Below are positions 1 to 13,800 of a stretch of DNA of 64,000 nucleotides, piece by piece. The notes under the pieces were generated by a model. It worked only from the letters and a program-made list of their open reading frames with translations, was not told the DNA's origin and made no database searches. The position numbers and the translations under genes are program-made. The stretch's first letter is position 1. Each line of letters opens with the position of its first letter. The stretch lies in NCBI RefSeq assembly GCF_029227915.1, contig NC_079883.1, positions 5,828,001 through 5,892,000 on the forward strand, read 5' to 3'. This stretch comes from Hydractinia symbiolongicarpus (taxonomy: Eukaryota; Cnidaria; Hydrozoa; Anthoathecata; Hydractiniidae).

Positions 1-213
1 TGTTTGTCACAGGAAGTGATGTCGGTCTAAAAATGCACGCAATAGCCATCCTAAAATGTCGAAAATCTGAGGACTGGCGAACCCGTAAAATTTTTTACGG
101 GCCAACCAATAGTCCCCATAATAATAGCCATATTGTATCTGTCAAACCTAGCACAAAATAATAATGCGGAGATATTTACGAACCCACGGATTTATCCAAG
201 GGCCACCGACTAG
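1..213 (+). mobile_element. Degenerate Helitron-like units (non-autonomous), left window edge
   Basis: Two adjoining degenerate units of the family that forms the array at 49824-51522. The first runs off the window edge and ends with a palindrome at 81-101 (CCCGTAAAATTTTTTACGGG) followed by a decayed end, AATAG. The second, about 113-213, starts TCCCCATAATAATAGCC, carries a short TATCTGTC remnant of the family's GTCT microsatellite, then a decayed hairpin and a clean CTAG at 210-213 followed by T. A terminal hairpin about 10 nt before CTAG-T is the Helitron 3'-end signature. No transposase is encoded. The family match is visible by eye; the Helitron assignment is inference. Confidence 0.6.
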
Positions 214-708
214 TCCATATTATGTTAATAAAATTTTCGTATGTGAGGCGAAGATGGTAGCTGCGAGAAACGACGGTCGATTGCCAATGAATTTTGCCGA
301 ATGGTGAATTGCGGTGGATTTTCACAGGCTGTCGACTAACAGTTGCAAAATGTTGTTATGCATTATATTAATTTCACCACAAGTACAAGCCATGTTGTTT
401 TTCGAGTCGTAAACATATACATGTTGTGAAGACTTTTACATAAATAACAAAACCTTACCAATTAGTGTCTTGGGCAACGTCACCATCTCATTAACATTTT
501 GACTAGCGCAATTATAATTTTATAGAAGGAAATCGCCGTTTGCTCGTGTCACACATGAAATACGACTTTTGTATCATGTGATAAGCTGTTGGTTATTAAT
601 ATTTTCTCTTAGCAACAATAATTAAAGTTTGCAACGTATTCACATTGATTATCTGGAACATACGTTAATTTAATTAGCTGAATATATAAGACATTCATTT
701 AAAAACAA

Positions 709-1103
709 CAAGCCAAGCAAAAATTTTTTCGAGTCGTCTTTAGGAGATATGTTGTAATTTCCAAAGATTTTAAAATGGTCGATGCTAGGTAACAATTTTG
801 TTGCTGTCTTTTCCTTATATTCTTTATTATTCCTTTAATGCCAGTTATGTAAGATGAACTCACAAAATATTTTGTCGAGTCACATCATGCTCGGCACAGA
901 TTATAAAACCAATATGCCTGGCTATGTTTGACTGTAGCTATAAAACAAATTCTGAGCGTTGTGCCGGGCTAAGGTATGCTTATAATGTTGTAGAGCTGCT
1001 TATTGGGCATAAATCGTGGTTAAAGAGAGCTACATCTTGGAAGTTTTAGCGAGATTCAGGAGCTCAAATTATGAAGAATGACTTGAGATCTGTGTCAACA
1101 CTT
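709..1103. repeat. 395-bp direct repeat, copy 1
   Basis: This stretch recurs at 1517-1911 with no difference that I can see when the two are read side by side, an offset of 808 bp. It contains no convincing open frame. The ends are not TG..CA and the flanks show no matching target duplication. This looks like a recent tandem duplication rather than a pair of LTRs. Confidence 0.85.
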
Positions 1104-1516
1104 ATCGAGACTGTAAATAATCTCACCTATTAGTACGCATATCGGATTTTTCACAGCTGTCTTCGTTCTTGTGTAACTCCCATCAACACTTTCATATATT
1201 AGTTAGCAACTTGGAATCATTACCTTTTATTAGCCAACAAACTCATTAAAACTTATTTTATTATTAGATTAATGTATTAATTACTAACAAGCTTAAAAAC
1301 AGATTGAAACAATTTGTGCACTCAATTAGATGATCTACCGTTGATCATATTTTGTCTTCATCATAATGCTCTTTTCTGTTTGTCACCAATTAAGTCATAT
1401 TGTTGCTAAAAATATAAATTTTATCACCCATAAGATTAAAGGTGGTTTTTTGAAGTGCTGTCTGGTTTACCATTGTGGTGTATTGCACATCATGCTGGGC
1501 ATGATGTGCCATAAGC

Positions 1517-1911
1517 CAAGCCAAGCAAAAATTTTTTCGAGTCGTCTTTAGGAGATATGTTGTAATTTCCAAAGATTTTAAAATGGTCGATGCTAGGTAA
1601 CAATTTTGTTGCTGTCTTTTCCTTATATTCTTTATTATTCCTTTAATGCCAGTTATGTAAGATGAACTCACAAAATATTTTGTCGAGTCACATCATGCTC
1701 GGCACAGATTATAAAACCAATATGCCTGGCTATGTTTGACTGTAGCTATAAAACAAATTCTGAGCGTTGTGCCGGGCTAAGGTATGCTTATAATGTTGTA
1801 GAGCTGCTTATTGGGCATAAATCGTGGTTAAAGAGAGCTACATCTTGGAAGTTTTAGCGAGATTCAGGAGCTCAAATTATGAAGAATGACTTGAGATCTG
1901 TGTCAACACTT
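1517..1911. repeat. 395-bp direct repeat, copy 2
   Basis: Second copy of 709-1103, separated from the first by 413 bp of single-copy-looking sequence. The near-perfect identity contrasts with the decayed state of nearly every other repeat in the window, so the event is recent, or an assembly artefact. Confidence 0.85.
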
Positions 1912-4898
1912 GCTAGCAGATAGTGAACTGATTATAATTAAGGCACAATATAATGTAATTTTTATTTATCCATCTATATACAAGCATCTGATAAAAAAAT
2001 ACTCGAAATAGAAATTTATTAATACTAATTTAGTGCAGAAGGGTCTTGGTTGCATGTTAATGAAATAGCGTAGACGTCGTCGCTAGGTAACCATTTTCTC
2101 AAACTTAAAATTATAAACAAAAAATATTTGAGCCATATAAAAAACAAATCTGTTTATTGACATTGCATCCTAGTGGGTGCAATGTCAATAAAAACATCAG
2201 AAGCATAGACAGTAAAAAAGATTCCCTGGCCACTACCTCTATAAAAATCCTGAAACCTTTATATCGTTTTCAGTATCAGGTAAACTTCAAAAGGCTGACG
2301 AAGTTTTTTTGCTAGTGTATGCGCTCTTTGGAGAAATTTAGAGATTTTATCGTTTGCCTTTTGCACTATAACCGAAACTGCAGTCAAATGGGATGGAGCC
2401 TTTAAACCGCAGTCAAATGGAAGTGATCCTTCAGCAACTCGGTTACTTATAAAGGTTTAACCATGTAGACCCGGGTGAAAATTAATTAAAAAAACCTTTT
2501 TTCCATTAATAAATTCTCCTCCTTTTTTTAGAGTTCGTTTTGCCGAAAGCAGTAGACGCTACAAATTGATTTATGTTTTCAGAAAATGATTTTCTTCACG
2601 AAAAGGTGACAAATATCGTTTTTTACAAAGGTTTCCGCAAAAATGTCAATCCCAATTACTTATATTGATATGTATATCTTCTTATCTGGCAAGGTTTATC
2701 ATCTGGAGGTAATGTATCAGTAGGTGTTGTCAAGATTGTCATCAATACACGTGTTTATATTATTTATATGTTTATAGGCTGATAATATAGTTACTTTTCA
2801 CTGCTTATTCACAAAGTATTCAGAAATTTGATAGGGTTCCTTCCGAGAAACACTTTTAGGGTACCAAACAGAGGTTAGGGCTCTATACATTTTCAGAAAA
2901 CCGGGTATAAGAAACATTCAGGTCGAGCTCAAAATGTGTATTTCTTAGAGAGGAAAACTTCCAAGTTGTAGTTCGAAGCTGTAAAACACACAATTAAACT
3001 TGGCAAATTTAAAACTAAATTTTTAAATTTCTCAGTTATACAAGCACCCTCGCATATTGGTGAGAGAAAAATTAAAAATAATTAAACAAGAATGGCTAAT
3101 TGATACACATTAAGAGTTGTAAGTGTATATTGAGAAAAGGAAAATTTGGTTAAAAAAAGGACAGGATATGAAACGAATTAGCCAAAAACAATGAAAGTCA
3201 AGCCTAAACCAATATGGCTAAGTTCTAAGTTAAATGAAAAGGAGGGAATTCAAATTTCTAAAAATCAAAATACTTGAGTCTTCAGAGGACTAAAGATAAC
3301 ACGTCTTTTTGTCATCGCTTTCAAAAGTATAGCCAGGTTGCCCGTGGTAAGAAAAAAAAACATAGCGAGGGGAAAACTTCTTGACACCCTAGATACGAGT
3401 ACGATACGGCGCGACATAAATTTTAACAGATCATAAAAACTAATTAATTTTGGCGCCAATAACGGAGCAAAATGGTTACATCATGTAATTGATTGATTTA
3501 TTAGTAATGATGTATTGACGTAAGTTAGTTAACGTTAATCAAATTAATGTAAGGTTTAGAGTTAGTTGATGTGTGCGCGGTAAAACGTAATGTTGTTTCT
3601 TTTAGGACAGAAGCAGTATAAATAAAAAATAAAACAGTCTCGAATTCATTCAGCGAAATTGACAGATGTAGCTTTGGGATTTAATGTGCGATTTTAAGAA
3701 GAGAATTCCGCGATTTAAAATTAATTTTTAAGAACTTTTATTGTGGCGAATTTTCCTGCAAGTCGCAAATAAGTAGCAAAGTTCTCCCGAAAACGAACTT
3801 GTAAATCGTGACTTTTAATAATTTTTCAGTTTTCTTTTTTCCGAGAGCTGTTTAAGATAAACCTCGAAAGTAGACATTGGGGACGAGGATAAAGGAAATT
3901 TTTTGAAATAGATAAAAAATGTTAAAAAGTTAAATTTGAATGTTGAATTTGATCTTCAGGGCAGCTTTAAGATATCAGGCTTCAAATTTTAAAATATTTG
4001 TTCAATATATTGGAGATAGTGTTTAAGAGGATAAAGAAGGTCTGACTACATTTCAAATTAGTGTTTGTATATGCATTCATAATATGGCAAGAAAATGTGT
4101 TTGAAATCAGCAGATTGGAGACTGGGAGAAAATTAGCTTGTTCGTGCTAACTTTCGCTCGAAAAAAACAAACAAAAAAAATCTATTTTGTGCGTAAGAAA
4201 AAAAAAAGCGTCATAAAAGCAAAATAAACGTTTTTCGCGCAAATTATAGGCTCGAATTTCCCAACGAAAAACAAAAAAAAATTGTTCGTTTGTTTAGAAT
4301 TTTTTTTGCTCTTTGCTCTAAACATTGACTACTTAGGGAAAACGCCCAAAAAATCGTTTAGTCACTGGCTACCTTGGGTATATGAAGAAATTTGTTTATT
4401 TTTAAAATACTTTCCCAATCCATACCACTTAACTATGAACACTTTTTCGCACAAGCCAAATTGTTTAGCGACTGTCTAAAATTTTGTCGAATTTTGGGAG
4501 AGATCATTTAACATTACTAATAAGAAAAAGTAGTAAAATTAGTATTTTTGACAAAATATACATACACTTATTAGTTTTTAGACAAAGAATTAGGAAGATA
4601 ATGTAGGCACCTAACTGACTTATTAGGTTTCCAAACACTGACACTGCATCATGTATTGGGGCTGGAAAGACAAAAACGGTCGGGGAGGTTACTGTATTTT
4701 CATTTTTCATTGCCACTGCGCGAAAAGTAATACACAAATAACACTGTTTTATAATTAACGAAGTTTTGCAGTTATGAAAATCATGACTGGGGAAAATTGG
4801 GAACCGACGAGGTCAGGATTTAAAAATTTCAACAGCATCAGGGACGTTCTAAGGTCATTAGTAAAACTATTTTTTTAAAAGTAGTGTAAAATATAATT
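1912..4898. other. Intergenic, no gene recognised
   Basis: AT-rich, without a convincing coding exon. It holds one imperfect hairpin at 2151-2195 (arms containing TTGACATTGCA and its complement around TAGT) and a short direct repeat GCAGTCAAATGG near 2380 and 2411. It is the 3' flank of THADA; I found no clear AATAAA just after the THADA stop. Confidence 0.5.
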
Positions 4899-7800
4899 TT
4901 AGATACATACATGTTCTAAAAACTTTCTAATGTAATTAGATCTAAAAGAATACTTATTAGTGTCAACGTAGCTTTGACAATAAGAAAGCAGGCTGGCTAT
5001 GGTACTGTCTTCATTGTTTAATTTCAATCTATTCTGTGTTAATACTTGAAACGCCAGACGACAAATTTCAACCTCATCGTAGTAAGGATTATCTTTACCT
5101 TCCTCGAAAACAACAAATTTCTTCAGCAACTCATTTCGATTACTCAAGGCACTATTTACCACTTCACAATTACCTCGCACAGCATCTTTAATACCAGTAC
5201 TCTCGATTTGTAACATGGTACGTATCAAAAATGCCGTGCACCGGTTCACATCTTCACTTATTTGTTTAGAGATAACCGTGTTGAAAAGAAGTTCAATAAC
5301 TACCGATGGCTGCGGTCTGTAGAAGTCATCATCTGAAAGAACACAAAAACGTTGAAAATAAGGGTGGGGTTATTTTTAGCTTACATTTCTTGAAGCATAC
5401 TTGAAAGATGTTTCTTGAGAACCATGGAAACCAGAAAAAACCAAAACAAATTCTCTCTGACAAATCTAAGGAACGTGTAAGAAAGATGGCAGACTTGCAC
5501 GGACAAAATATATGTGAATGCTTAACCTTTCAAAACATTTGTTGGGCTGAAACCTTATGATTTTTAACTTTTCCTAAAATCTGGAAAGTTGAGAAGTTGA
5601 ATCTGGTAATTTATGTAAACTTTACTCCTACAAATACTTTATTCGGATAAACTTTCGCGAGAGAAACTTTCGCGAAAGTTTATTCACAAAAATTTAAAAT
5701 AAATTTGCTGGTTTTTAAAAAAGAAAAATCATGTTTGACCAAACATGATTTTTCTAATTTTCTTTACTCATAACAACCCTGTAACTAAAACGCATGCGCA
5801 TATAAAGTAAAATTTACCCGAAGAGCGACGAACGATACGATAAACATTGCAAGCTGCAGCCTCTCGAATTTCCGCGTCGCTATCCTTCAACAAGTTGATG
5901 CAACATATGAAGTAGTTGTATACATCTAAAATTAAAACTTTCATTCGTTAAACGACAACAAGTTTTCTTTCCACACGTTTAGTTAGCAACTACACAACAA
6001 TTATGAGAGGTATTTCTACACACAAAGTTGTGCGAGGCCTAAACAGTGAAAATATGTTAGCTCATACAAATTATATGCGTTCTGTAAAAATATACTCAAA
6101 CCGCTGGATCAACGGCGATTTTTCATGCACCAGCAACATGACTGCACTACGGTATAATGATTTTAACTTTGTTTACTACATGTCCAACTTACTGTCCACT
6201 GGCTTCAAATAGAGCATTTTAGCAACTTCATGCCGAGACTCGTTACATTGTTTCGGATGAGAACTTTCTTCAATAAAGCACCACATCTGGTTAAAAACAG
6301 TAGTCAGGCTGTCGATCTAAAACAAGAAATTAAATCATCAGTTCAGAAAAATTTTCAGTCATCTAACAAAAATAATAATGTCCACTCTTCCACTGAAATT
6401 CCTGGAAAATGTCAAACACGCCCTACGAAGACCCGGCAGTTAAAAAACTGATGATACCAATCAACGATTTAAACATAATTTTTAAATTCGATAAATAATG
6501 CAGACACTAATGTGAAATGATTCACATTTACAATGTCAAACTTCAAAATCAGTTCAATTAGTTTCCACGGTAAATCGTTTCACTTTTAGAAGGGATGCAA
6601 CCTAGTAATATCTGAAAAATATCGCTAAATGCATGTTGGTACAAATATGTGACGCAAACGTTGTAACTCAAACAGAGTGACACCGTTAAAAATTCAATGA
6701 AAACTAGTTTTAGAAACTGTCTCTATTTCTTCAGTGCGCGCTAAACGCTTGGATTGGTCCCACTGTAAAAAATGACTTATCGAACTAAATATTTAAATAA
6801 AGAGCTAACAGAGCGTCCAGTGTAACTGCGAAGTTCCAGCATTCATGCCAAAGTAAGAAGAATGTTAATTCTTGGAGTCCAAATGTCTCATTTATCACAT
6901 TTATAAGGTTAAAGTCGAAAATCAGTTGAATTAGGTCCCACAGTCAATTGTTTCACTTTTATAAGCAATGCAACCTAGTAATATCGGAAAAATATCGCTA
7001 ATTACATGTTGGTACGAATATGTGACGCAATCATTGTAACTCAAACGGACTGATACTGTTCGAAAGTCTACGAAATGTAGTTTCTAGAAACCATCTCACC
7101 TCCTGCGACAATGATCTACATAGTTTCAAGAACACCGCTAAAAACTTTACCACTGCTACCCGGTGTGTATCGCTAATTCTAGAAAACAAATGCAACAGAT
7201 TCAAAATGGCTGACACACTTCATACGACAACGTGTACACATCCTTTTGTCTAGCCTAATTTTCTAAACTCATTGATTAAATTTCTTTTTTGCGTGTCCTT
7301 TGCGAATTAAACACAGTGAAACCTCCCTAAAGTAGACACAGTGGAACCTGCCTAAAGTAGACACAATGGAACCAGTGAAGTCAGTTGATCCCCAAAGGCG
7401 AACACTATTTTATTTATTTGTTTTCTTCTATGCTAAACATTTTTTTACGACATCTGTATGTTAGAATATAAATTGTTTTCATTACAAGAGACATTTTTAT
7501 TTAGCATCATCCTACTCAGTAGTTCACTAAATTATCATGAGAAAGTTTAAGGTTTTACTGTATCTATAGCAATAACTTAAAACTTTTTTAAAAAAACAAC
7601 AACAAAAAACACGTTTTGACCAAAAGTTTGTCGCGCTGACATTTGGGATTAGAGTAGTTCTTTCGCAAATCAACTATAGAAAAGTCTCTGGATTGGTTAA
7701 ATCTTGTAGTACGGCCAGTTTTAATCATTCAGGACCGGCAACAAAGGACGCTTAAAAACTGTGTTGCCATCCTTGTCAGTGACAAGACCTGGTTGGATAA

Positions 7801-10800
7801 AAACATTAAAGACAAAATTTAAATATTGTTACCTTCCATATACACAAGCGTGATTATACCACTTATTCCAAAGCTAAAATGAAACAAAAATTCAAATATT
7901 TTAAGTTAGATTTTTTTCCATTTGTTCGCCCTTAGCATTAAAAATATATATTTTTGTCGTAAAACCCGTCCTTGTCGTTAAAACACACTCTTACTGCGTT
8001 TGTAAGAAATTACCATTTATTTTATCAATGTTACGTGTAACGTAAATCACAGTAAATATAAACACGATACCTGAACACATAAATCAAAGTCTGCATCTTT
8101 TTCTATGGCAAGAAGACTGGCCAGTGCTTCAATCATCTAAAGTTACCAGCAAGAAAATAAAAAGAGGTCTGGCGTTCCACGCTCTACCCACTACGCTTAA
8201 GAGTTAGCGCAATAAGTGCTGCAGAGTCAAGTAAAAATGGCTGCTCTGTCAAAGTTTAGGTTAATATCAAGAAACAACATGGTTAATTGGTTAAAAGTTG
8301 TCTACCTTTGGATAAGACCGGTCCCCTACATCGTGTTGAAATGTGATTTCCATATAAGCTGTCAAAAAATCTGATGGCACATAGTGGAAAAGTGTTGGGC
8401 AGTCACAAATCAACTGCAGCACAGTTGATCGAACTTCTACATGGTGCGACTTTACTAGTACTGCACAGGTATGCAATAGACTTTGTGTGGATTTCTCTCC
8501 GCTACCCTTTAAATGATTCCACTGTAATTCTTCTACACAACCTTTTGTCTTCAAGATTGTACACACAAAAGATATGGCATTTCTTAAAAACAACGCATAT
8601 CCGATTTTCTCAGATGCAGGTGCAGTAACCGTCTCCATTAGGTATAGTGTTACATTCACCAGCACACTTTTGTAGCCTGGAGTAAAAAATGATGTATGAA
8701 AATGATAAAGTATAGCTACGGATACTTTATTCCTCAACTCAGCACCAGTGTTGGTGCTGAGTTGGGAAATATTTAAAGAAATATTTACATGGTGAATCAG
8801 AGCAAACTTGGAGAAAAGGAATGTGTTAGCAGCGCTTAGTTCGGTAATATGATACACACAGATGTCAAATAACAATTCAATGAAATTCGTTCAATTTTTT
8901 TAATTCCAGTGAACAGAGCTTTATGGGGTTACAAGTACATAACTTAATATGAATGAAAATCTTTTTACCTTCAAATTTATCTGTATGATACAATAACAAC
9001 ACGATATCAAGGTAGACAGCTTTCGTAACGAAACAAACACCAGCAAACTGACAAATCCATGAAAGCTGCGAACATGTGCTAACTATTGTTTCAAGGTCTT
9101 CACAAGTTGCTGTCACCAAGTCTCTCTCTAACAAAGAACATAACTGCAAGCATAACCCGTGCAAAGTGTTCTGATCTGTTACAGTTTTGTCATCGTTTTT
9201 CAATTCTTGAATTTCGCAAACCAGCTGTTGCATGCAGGAAGTTGATTTTTGCACGGAAATTAAAGGCGTGAAAGCTTTAGCTGCCATGGTCCTCGTTTTG
9301 TAAACAGAACTTGATGCGCACCTAGTGAAGCAATACAGTCTTTTGAAAAAACAATACAGCCCTTTTTTCTACCATATTTCACCCCCTGTGAACTGTTATT
9401 ACTTCTTTCAACATTTGAAAGGAAAAATAGGTAGAAAAACAATAAGTCAAGTTTATCAATAACTCCAGAATGTAAACAACTGATCCACACAACAGCATTG
9501 GATGTTTAGTTTACTATTTCCCGTTTAAAAGAATAACCAAGAAGCGTTGAAGTAAAATAGTCGATTTATGGCCGATCAAGTATCACGTATAGAAATGGTG
9601 CACATTTTAAACAATGCTGAAACAACCTCTTACCGTCTTACATGTGGCACGAAATTTCCCAAATGCATCAATGAATCCGTGCCTTCCAGAGTTGCAGGAT
9701 ACAGATGAGACAGCAGTAACAACACAGGGAAGATACTAGGATGCAAGTAGTCGTTCATCGCTTCATCTGTAGTCGTCTTCTGCACCATAACATTAGCTTG
9801 TTCCAAAAGGAAAGTAAACAAAGCAGGAAATCTGGAGAAAAACTCTCGTCCAGTCATTTTAAATTTCTTAACACCAAAGATCCTCTGCATCAATGCACTA
9901 AACAGTATCGTACAGGAATTTCGAATCGCCCAATTGGAGGACGAAAAGCCCTTCACAGCTATCACAACACCATCACTAATGTAAGGAAAGATATCTTCAC
10001 ATAACTTAGTATCTTTGTAAAAAGCACGAAGTATGTTTAATGATATGACCAATTTATTAACGTCATGTTTACCCATGCTACTCTTACAAAGATCTGTTAG
10101 AGACACCATCAGAAACGTAAGAGATTCCTTAGCTTTGATTGCCGGCTCTGTTGTACATAGCGCTTGAAGATAAAATGGCAGGCCTGCGCTTCGGCGTGTT
10201 ACTTGAGCATTGTCATATTGAGTACGCGACAATAAATCTTCAATTAATGTCTTCACTGAGTTGCTTGGTATCGCTTGTAATTGAACATCATCCGATGACC
10301 ACAAAACAGAACATAATTTAATAAATCCTAAGCTGGCTAGTTCGTATGCTCCAGCGTGTTTAGAACGCAAAAGAATATTACAAAACATGTCCCACATCTT
10401 AAGTATGAGAGATTTCGGTAAAAGAATGTTTTCTTTTGAACAAACACTTGAAAAATTAGAAACAATTACTCCAAGCAACAAAGAAACTTCTTTCATAGAT
10501 CGCCAACAACACACAAGCAACATTCGAGCTACTTGAGCTTGGAATTCAATTTTGTTTGTGTCCACTTCATCAAGAGTAAGCTGCTGAAAGACTTCAGCTA
10601 AACTAGCATCGCAGAGGTGACCTTCTGGTGCATCACTTGACACGTATGGTGACACATACTCAATAATTTCTATACCAGCTTCCACAAGATCCTGCAAAAA
10701 TTGTGCAAAGGCCGAAAAGTTGCTTTCAGCACCTTGTTTGATCTTTTCTCCTTGCAATTGAAACAGCATTCTAATACAGTAAAGAATGCCATAGAGAGGT

Positions 10801-13800
10801 GCATTTTGAGAAGATGAAACCAAACTGCTTTTCATCACAGATAGTTGATCTTTTAACACGGCCATTGAATTGTCCAGAAAAAATAAAACTGTGTTGGACG
10901 AATTAAAGTAATGTTCATTCATAAGGTGTTTTTCATCGGAATCAACATAAACACTCTTCAAATTGTCTTTACAAATAGTTAACGCCAAAAAATTGATATA
11001 ATACGCAGCTATAGACGAAATGTCAGGCTGTGGACTGGAAACTCTTTCTAATGTGTTTTGATATATGGAACGCGCTCTTGCGTTTGACAAAATGGTAGCA
11101 AATAATGGTTGGAAGGCAAATATACGATAAACCATTAAACGGTTTGGATCATAAGTATCATCAAAACAATTGATTAATTTGTCAGTAAAGCCAACTTTGT
11201 CCCTGTCACTAATTGTGATGAATGTAAGTAATATTGCATCCTTGGAGTCGTGTAAAATTGCTGATACGAGTAACAAAACTTCCAGTAACAATGACACTTG
11301 ACAATACGGTGCAGAAGAATAAAGATTCTCAAAACAAAATGAAATAAGCCATGACAAAAATTGACCATACACACCCACATGATCACGATGACCGGTCAGC
11401 ATGCCTGCTTTTTCCATTTGCAAACTGTGTGCTACAATGCGAAGTAAAATTTTCTTTAAATTTGTAACAGTTTGTTGCCTAAAAGACGGACTCTCACTTG
11501 CCATATTGTAGTTAAGAAAATATTTTAACAATACAACATCTTCGTGACAAACAGCGTCTGTTGTTTTAGAAGAATTACATATAAGTGATAAGGTATCAAG
11601 TCGAATCTAAAAAGCAAATATCAAACGTTACTATCAGTTTTACTTAATATACTTTAGCAACCATTGAAATTTAAAAATTTACACAATATAATCTAACAGC
11701 ACTCCATGACTGCTAGGTTGCGAAAAAAGCTACTTTCTATTTTGCTGTAAAGGAAATTTTACAGGTCTAGACAAAAACTGATACATAGATTACTTAAAAC
11801 TGCATTTACATCACATTAACAGAATGTTTTTTGTAAGAATTTTAGAGTTTTTAAGGGTTTTTTTTTGCCACTTTTTTCCTTTGTGTTTTCAACGTTTTTT
11901 ACTAAAATTTTTGCAATTTTTTTAACAAAATCAAAACAAGCAAAAAAAAAATGGATGCTGAGTATCCCAAACTGCAAGAAGTTAATATAAAAAATCTTTC
12001 TGCAAGGTTTTAAAACTAGACAGAATGTTTTTGGAAATATTCCTATTTCGAAGGTACTTGAGCTTTTTTCCAGGACTTGATGGATATATTTAAGGTTTCG
12101 AGGGCACCTTGTCTAATGACAACGTTCTCAAAGTCTTTAGGGCCTGGCAGAAACCCGTAAATGGAAATAGGCATGCTAATTTTCAATAAGAATTCTTAAG
12201 CGAAAATGTGCATTTAAGTGTGGCTATCATGTTTATATTAAATCACATTAAAAGAATGCTAAAATAATAAAGTATTTAACAATAAAATTGCTACCTGACC
12301 ATCCATGTGTGTTAAGCACATCTTCATATGGTTCAAATCAATCAGATTTCTCCATCTGTATTTGTTTTCACCTGTACCACATAAAGTATCAAAAGGTAGG
12401 CTGTTATCTTTTCCCATGTTCTTCATTGCTCGTAGAGACTTCAAGAAAACAATAAGAATTCTTGTTTGAACCAATTTTTTATCTTCTTGCAAACCGTTAA
12501 GCAAGTTGATGATAATGTCAGGATGCACTTTTAAAAGAGATGGTATGACGTAACCTACCAAGTTTGTTTTAATTTCTTTATTGTCACCAGACAAAGCAGA
12601 ATAAATATTGTCCACCCACATTGTAATCCAGTATGAAATATTTTTTGAACTTTGTTGAACTTCATGAAAATGTTTTTTTGAAAGTAGATTATACAAATCA
12701 CAAGCATGAGGCGCCAGATCAACATTGGCTAATAAATTAATTACGTCAATAGCCAATGTTGGGCAAATATTCAAAATCTTCTCAACTCGAGCGAATTCAG
12801 TAAGGTGGCATATAATTGAAATATTACCACGGGATTTAAGATCAGTACTAAAGTATTCTTTCGCAATGGTATCAATGATTTCATTTTTATTAGTTTTTGT
12901 AAGAATTAAGAAGCATTCTTTAGTAGTTGCATTAACAATATGTCGAATTGTGTCGACCTTATGATCTATATATGTGAATAAATGCGAAATAACATGTGAG
13001 GTTAAAATGTCGATCAGGTGAGGAGAGAAATCTTCTTTTTCTATCTCCTTATGTGCCATATTTACCCAAAATGCAATCGTTTTGAAGGAAAGAATAAGAC
13101 AGTTCTTTTCCCGAATTGTTTTCATATTATCAATCAATCTTTCTATAAAGATCTCTTCAAACATGCTCGGCGAGCAACCAATGTGATTGTTGTGAAGAGT
13201 CTTAACAGGTAATTTAACCAGCAGGGAATGTAGTAATAGTAACATGCGTGTTGGGTGTGAATCAAAACATGACTTAACTGCATCAAGTAGAATTTTCGTT
13301 AGTGCACATGGTTTAAAGGTAAAATTTGTTTCATTTCCATATTTAATCCAGTGTGAAATAAACATTACAAACTGACTAAACGGGTTTTCAGGTAAGAGCA
13401 AGGCAATGCCTGGAAACAACATACCAGCTGCACACTGGCAATCCAAGATGAAATTATGATGGATTATATTCGTTGCCAACGTTAAAAATCCTTTTAAACA
13501 CAACAACAAGTTACTGTGTTTCCCTTCAAAGTCTATTGTTAAATTTTCACACTTTTGCACACCTGCAACAGTGGTTTTTAAAATTGCCAATATATTCTGC
13601 ATCCACTGCGTTTGTTGAACAGCATTCTTATGTTCCCTAAGATAAGGAAAATGAAGTCAGAAATTATGTTGCAATTAGTTTAACTTGTTACATAAAGGAT
13701 ATAAAAACATTCAGTTTTTTTTATAACCTGGATATATAATTGTACATGTCTTTTTTCCATATCATAACACCTTGTTTTGAGGTGATATTCAATAAGAAAT

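Noticed and set aside
709-1911. LTRs of a small retrotransposon (TRIM)
   Set aside because: No TG..CA ends, no primer-binding site or polypurine tract seen, and no target duplication in the flanks.
2151-2195. Histone-type 3' stem-loop (considered because LSM10 is in the window)
   Set aside because: Stem and loop do not match the histone consensus and no histone gene is adjacent.
8374-8628. 84-aa plus-strand open frame
   Set aside because: Antisense of THADA exon 10; no independent support.
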